Source: Micrococcales bacterium UBA4448
Lineage (GTDB): Bacteria; Actinomycetota; Actinomycetes; Actinomycetales; Microbacteriaceae
Direction: 5' to 3'
Assembly: GCA_002390305.1 (NCBI GenBank)
Contig: DGPE01000013.1
Coordinates: 1 to 5,667 of the forward strand
Length of the DNA stretch: 5,667 nucleotides
Part shown: positions 5,375-5,667 of the stretch, one piece after another
How the letters are laid out: the number at the start of each line of letters is the position of its first letter
How positions within the stretch are numbered: the stretch's first letter is position 1
Program-made: the position numbers and the translations under genes
Notes under the pieces: generated by a model
What the model was told of the DNA's origin: nothing
The model's database searches: none
Seen by the model: the letters and a program-made list of their open reading frames with translations, nothing else

Positions 5375-5667
5375 TATGGGTAGAGGCCAAAGGTTAGGCC
5401 GGTGACCAGCTGGATGCCGGCCACAGCCCCTGCAACGTAGGGGAAGGCGATTGAGTATTTATAAAGATCATGGGCCTTTTTGGGCGTTGGATCTTTATAG
5501 ATACCAATCACCAAATACGCAGCTATCGCAGCGTTAGCAATTGCAAGTGGGATGTTCACCAGCGCAAAGAACACTGTCGAAACTGCCCACCAAAATGTTG
5601 CCCAGTGGGCGGTGTTTTTTGGACCCAAGTGAACAGCGGTTGTGATGATTCCGGTGTCGCTGTCCTG
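5374..5667 (-). CDS. UbiA-family prenyltransferase, C-terminal part (possible lycopene elongase)
   Basis: Only the last 97 residues are in the window; the frame is open to the right edge, and the TTG at 5628 is an internal codon rather than the start. The fragment begins QDSDTGIITTAVHLG, which fits the second Asp-rich motif of UbiA enzymes (D..D...GI.T.A..LG). Then come about three hydrophobic helices (fragment residues roughly 22-38, 40-58 and 72-95), matching the C-terminal membrane helices of the family. UbiA proteins move prenyl groups from diphosphates onto acceptors inside the membrane. Because the gene is fused by TAATG to a carotenoid desaturase gene, a carotenoid role such as lycopene elongase (CrtEb or LyeJ type, forming C50 carotenoids) is the best inference. 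A quinone or other prenyltransferase cannot be excluded from this fragment. Confidence 0.75.
   Translation of the reverse strand, partial: QDSDTGIITTAVHLGPKNTAHWATFWWAVSTVFFALVNIPLAIANAAIAAYLVIGIYKDPTPKKAHDLYKYSIAFPYVAGAVAGIQLVTGLTFGLYP

Overview
The window looks like a chromosomal segment from a moderate-GC actinobacterium. I infer this from the Ala/Glu-rich proteins, GTG and TTG starts, -10-type boxes 6-7 nt before start codons with no Shine-Dalgarno, a tRNA gene without encoded CCA, and a DivIVA/FilP-type coiled-coil protein. Small pigmented freshwater or marine Microbacteriaceae would fit, but no marker gene settles the lineage.

Layout. Positions 1-503 (minus strand, running off the left edge) encode a lipoprotein with an acidic Pro/Glu linker and the start of a cytochrome b5-like haem domain. 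It is divergent from a tRNA-Arg(ACG) gene at 637-709, which is followed by a strong hairpin at 712-746. About 215 bases without a convincing gene follow (750-962), holding a perfect 12-bp palindrome just upstream of the next promoter. On the plus strand come a lipoprotein of unknown function (975-1523), a small protein with a histone H1-like Lys/Ala tail (1647-2147), a DivIVA-domain coiled-coil protein (2197-3312) and, 11 nt later, another lipoprotein (3324-3962). On the minus strand, entering from the right edge, are the C-terminus of a UbiA-family prenyltransferase (5374-5667) and a CrtI/CrtD-family carotenoid desaturase (3959-5374), joined by a TAATG stop-start overlap.

How the parts relate. 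The UbiA-desaturase pair is probably the downstream end of a carotenoid operon, perhaps for a C50 (prenylated) carotenoid. The desaturase and the 3324 lipoprotein converge so tightly that one CTAG supplies both stop codons, and a terminator-like hairpin lies inside the last codons of the lipoprotein gene. The plus-strand block mixes cell-envelope proteins (lipoproteins, polar coiled coil) with a probable nucleic-acid-binding protein. The three genes at 975, 1647 and 2197 seem to be separate leaderless transcription units. The 3324 lipoprotein probably rides on the DivIVA-like gene's transcript.

I see no CRISPR array, insertion sequence, defence module or other clearly new system. The most interesting points are the shared-stop convergent junction, the H1-like/FilP-like neighbourhood and the haem-binding lipoprotein.
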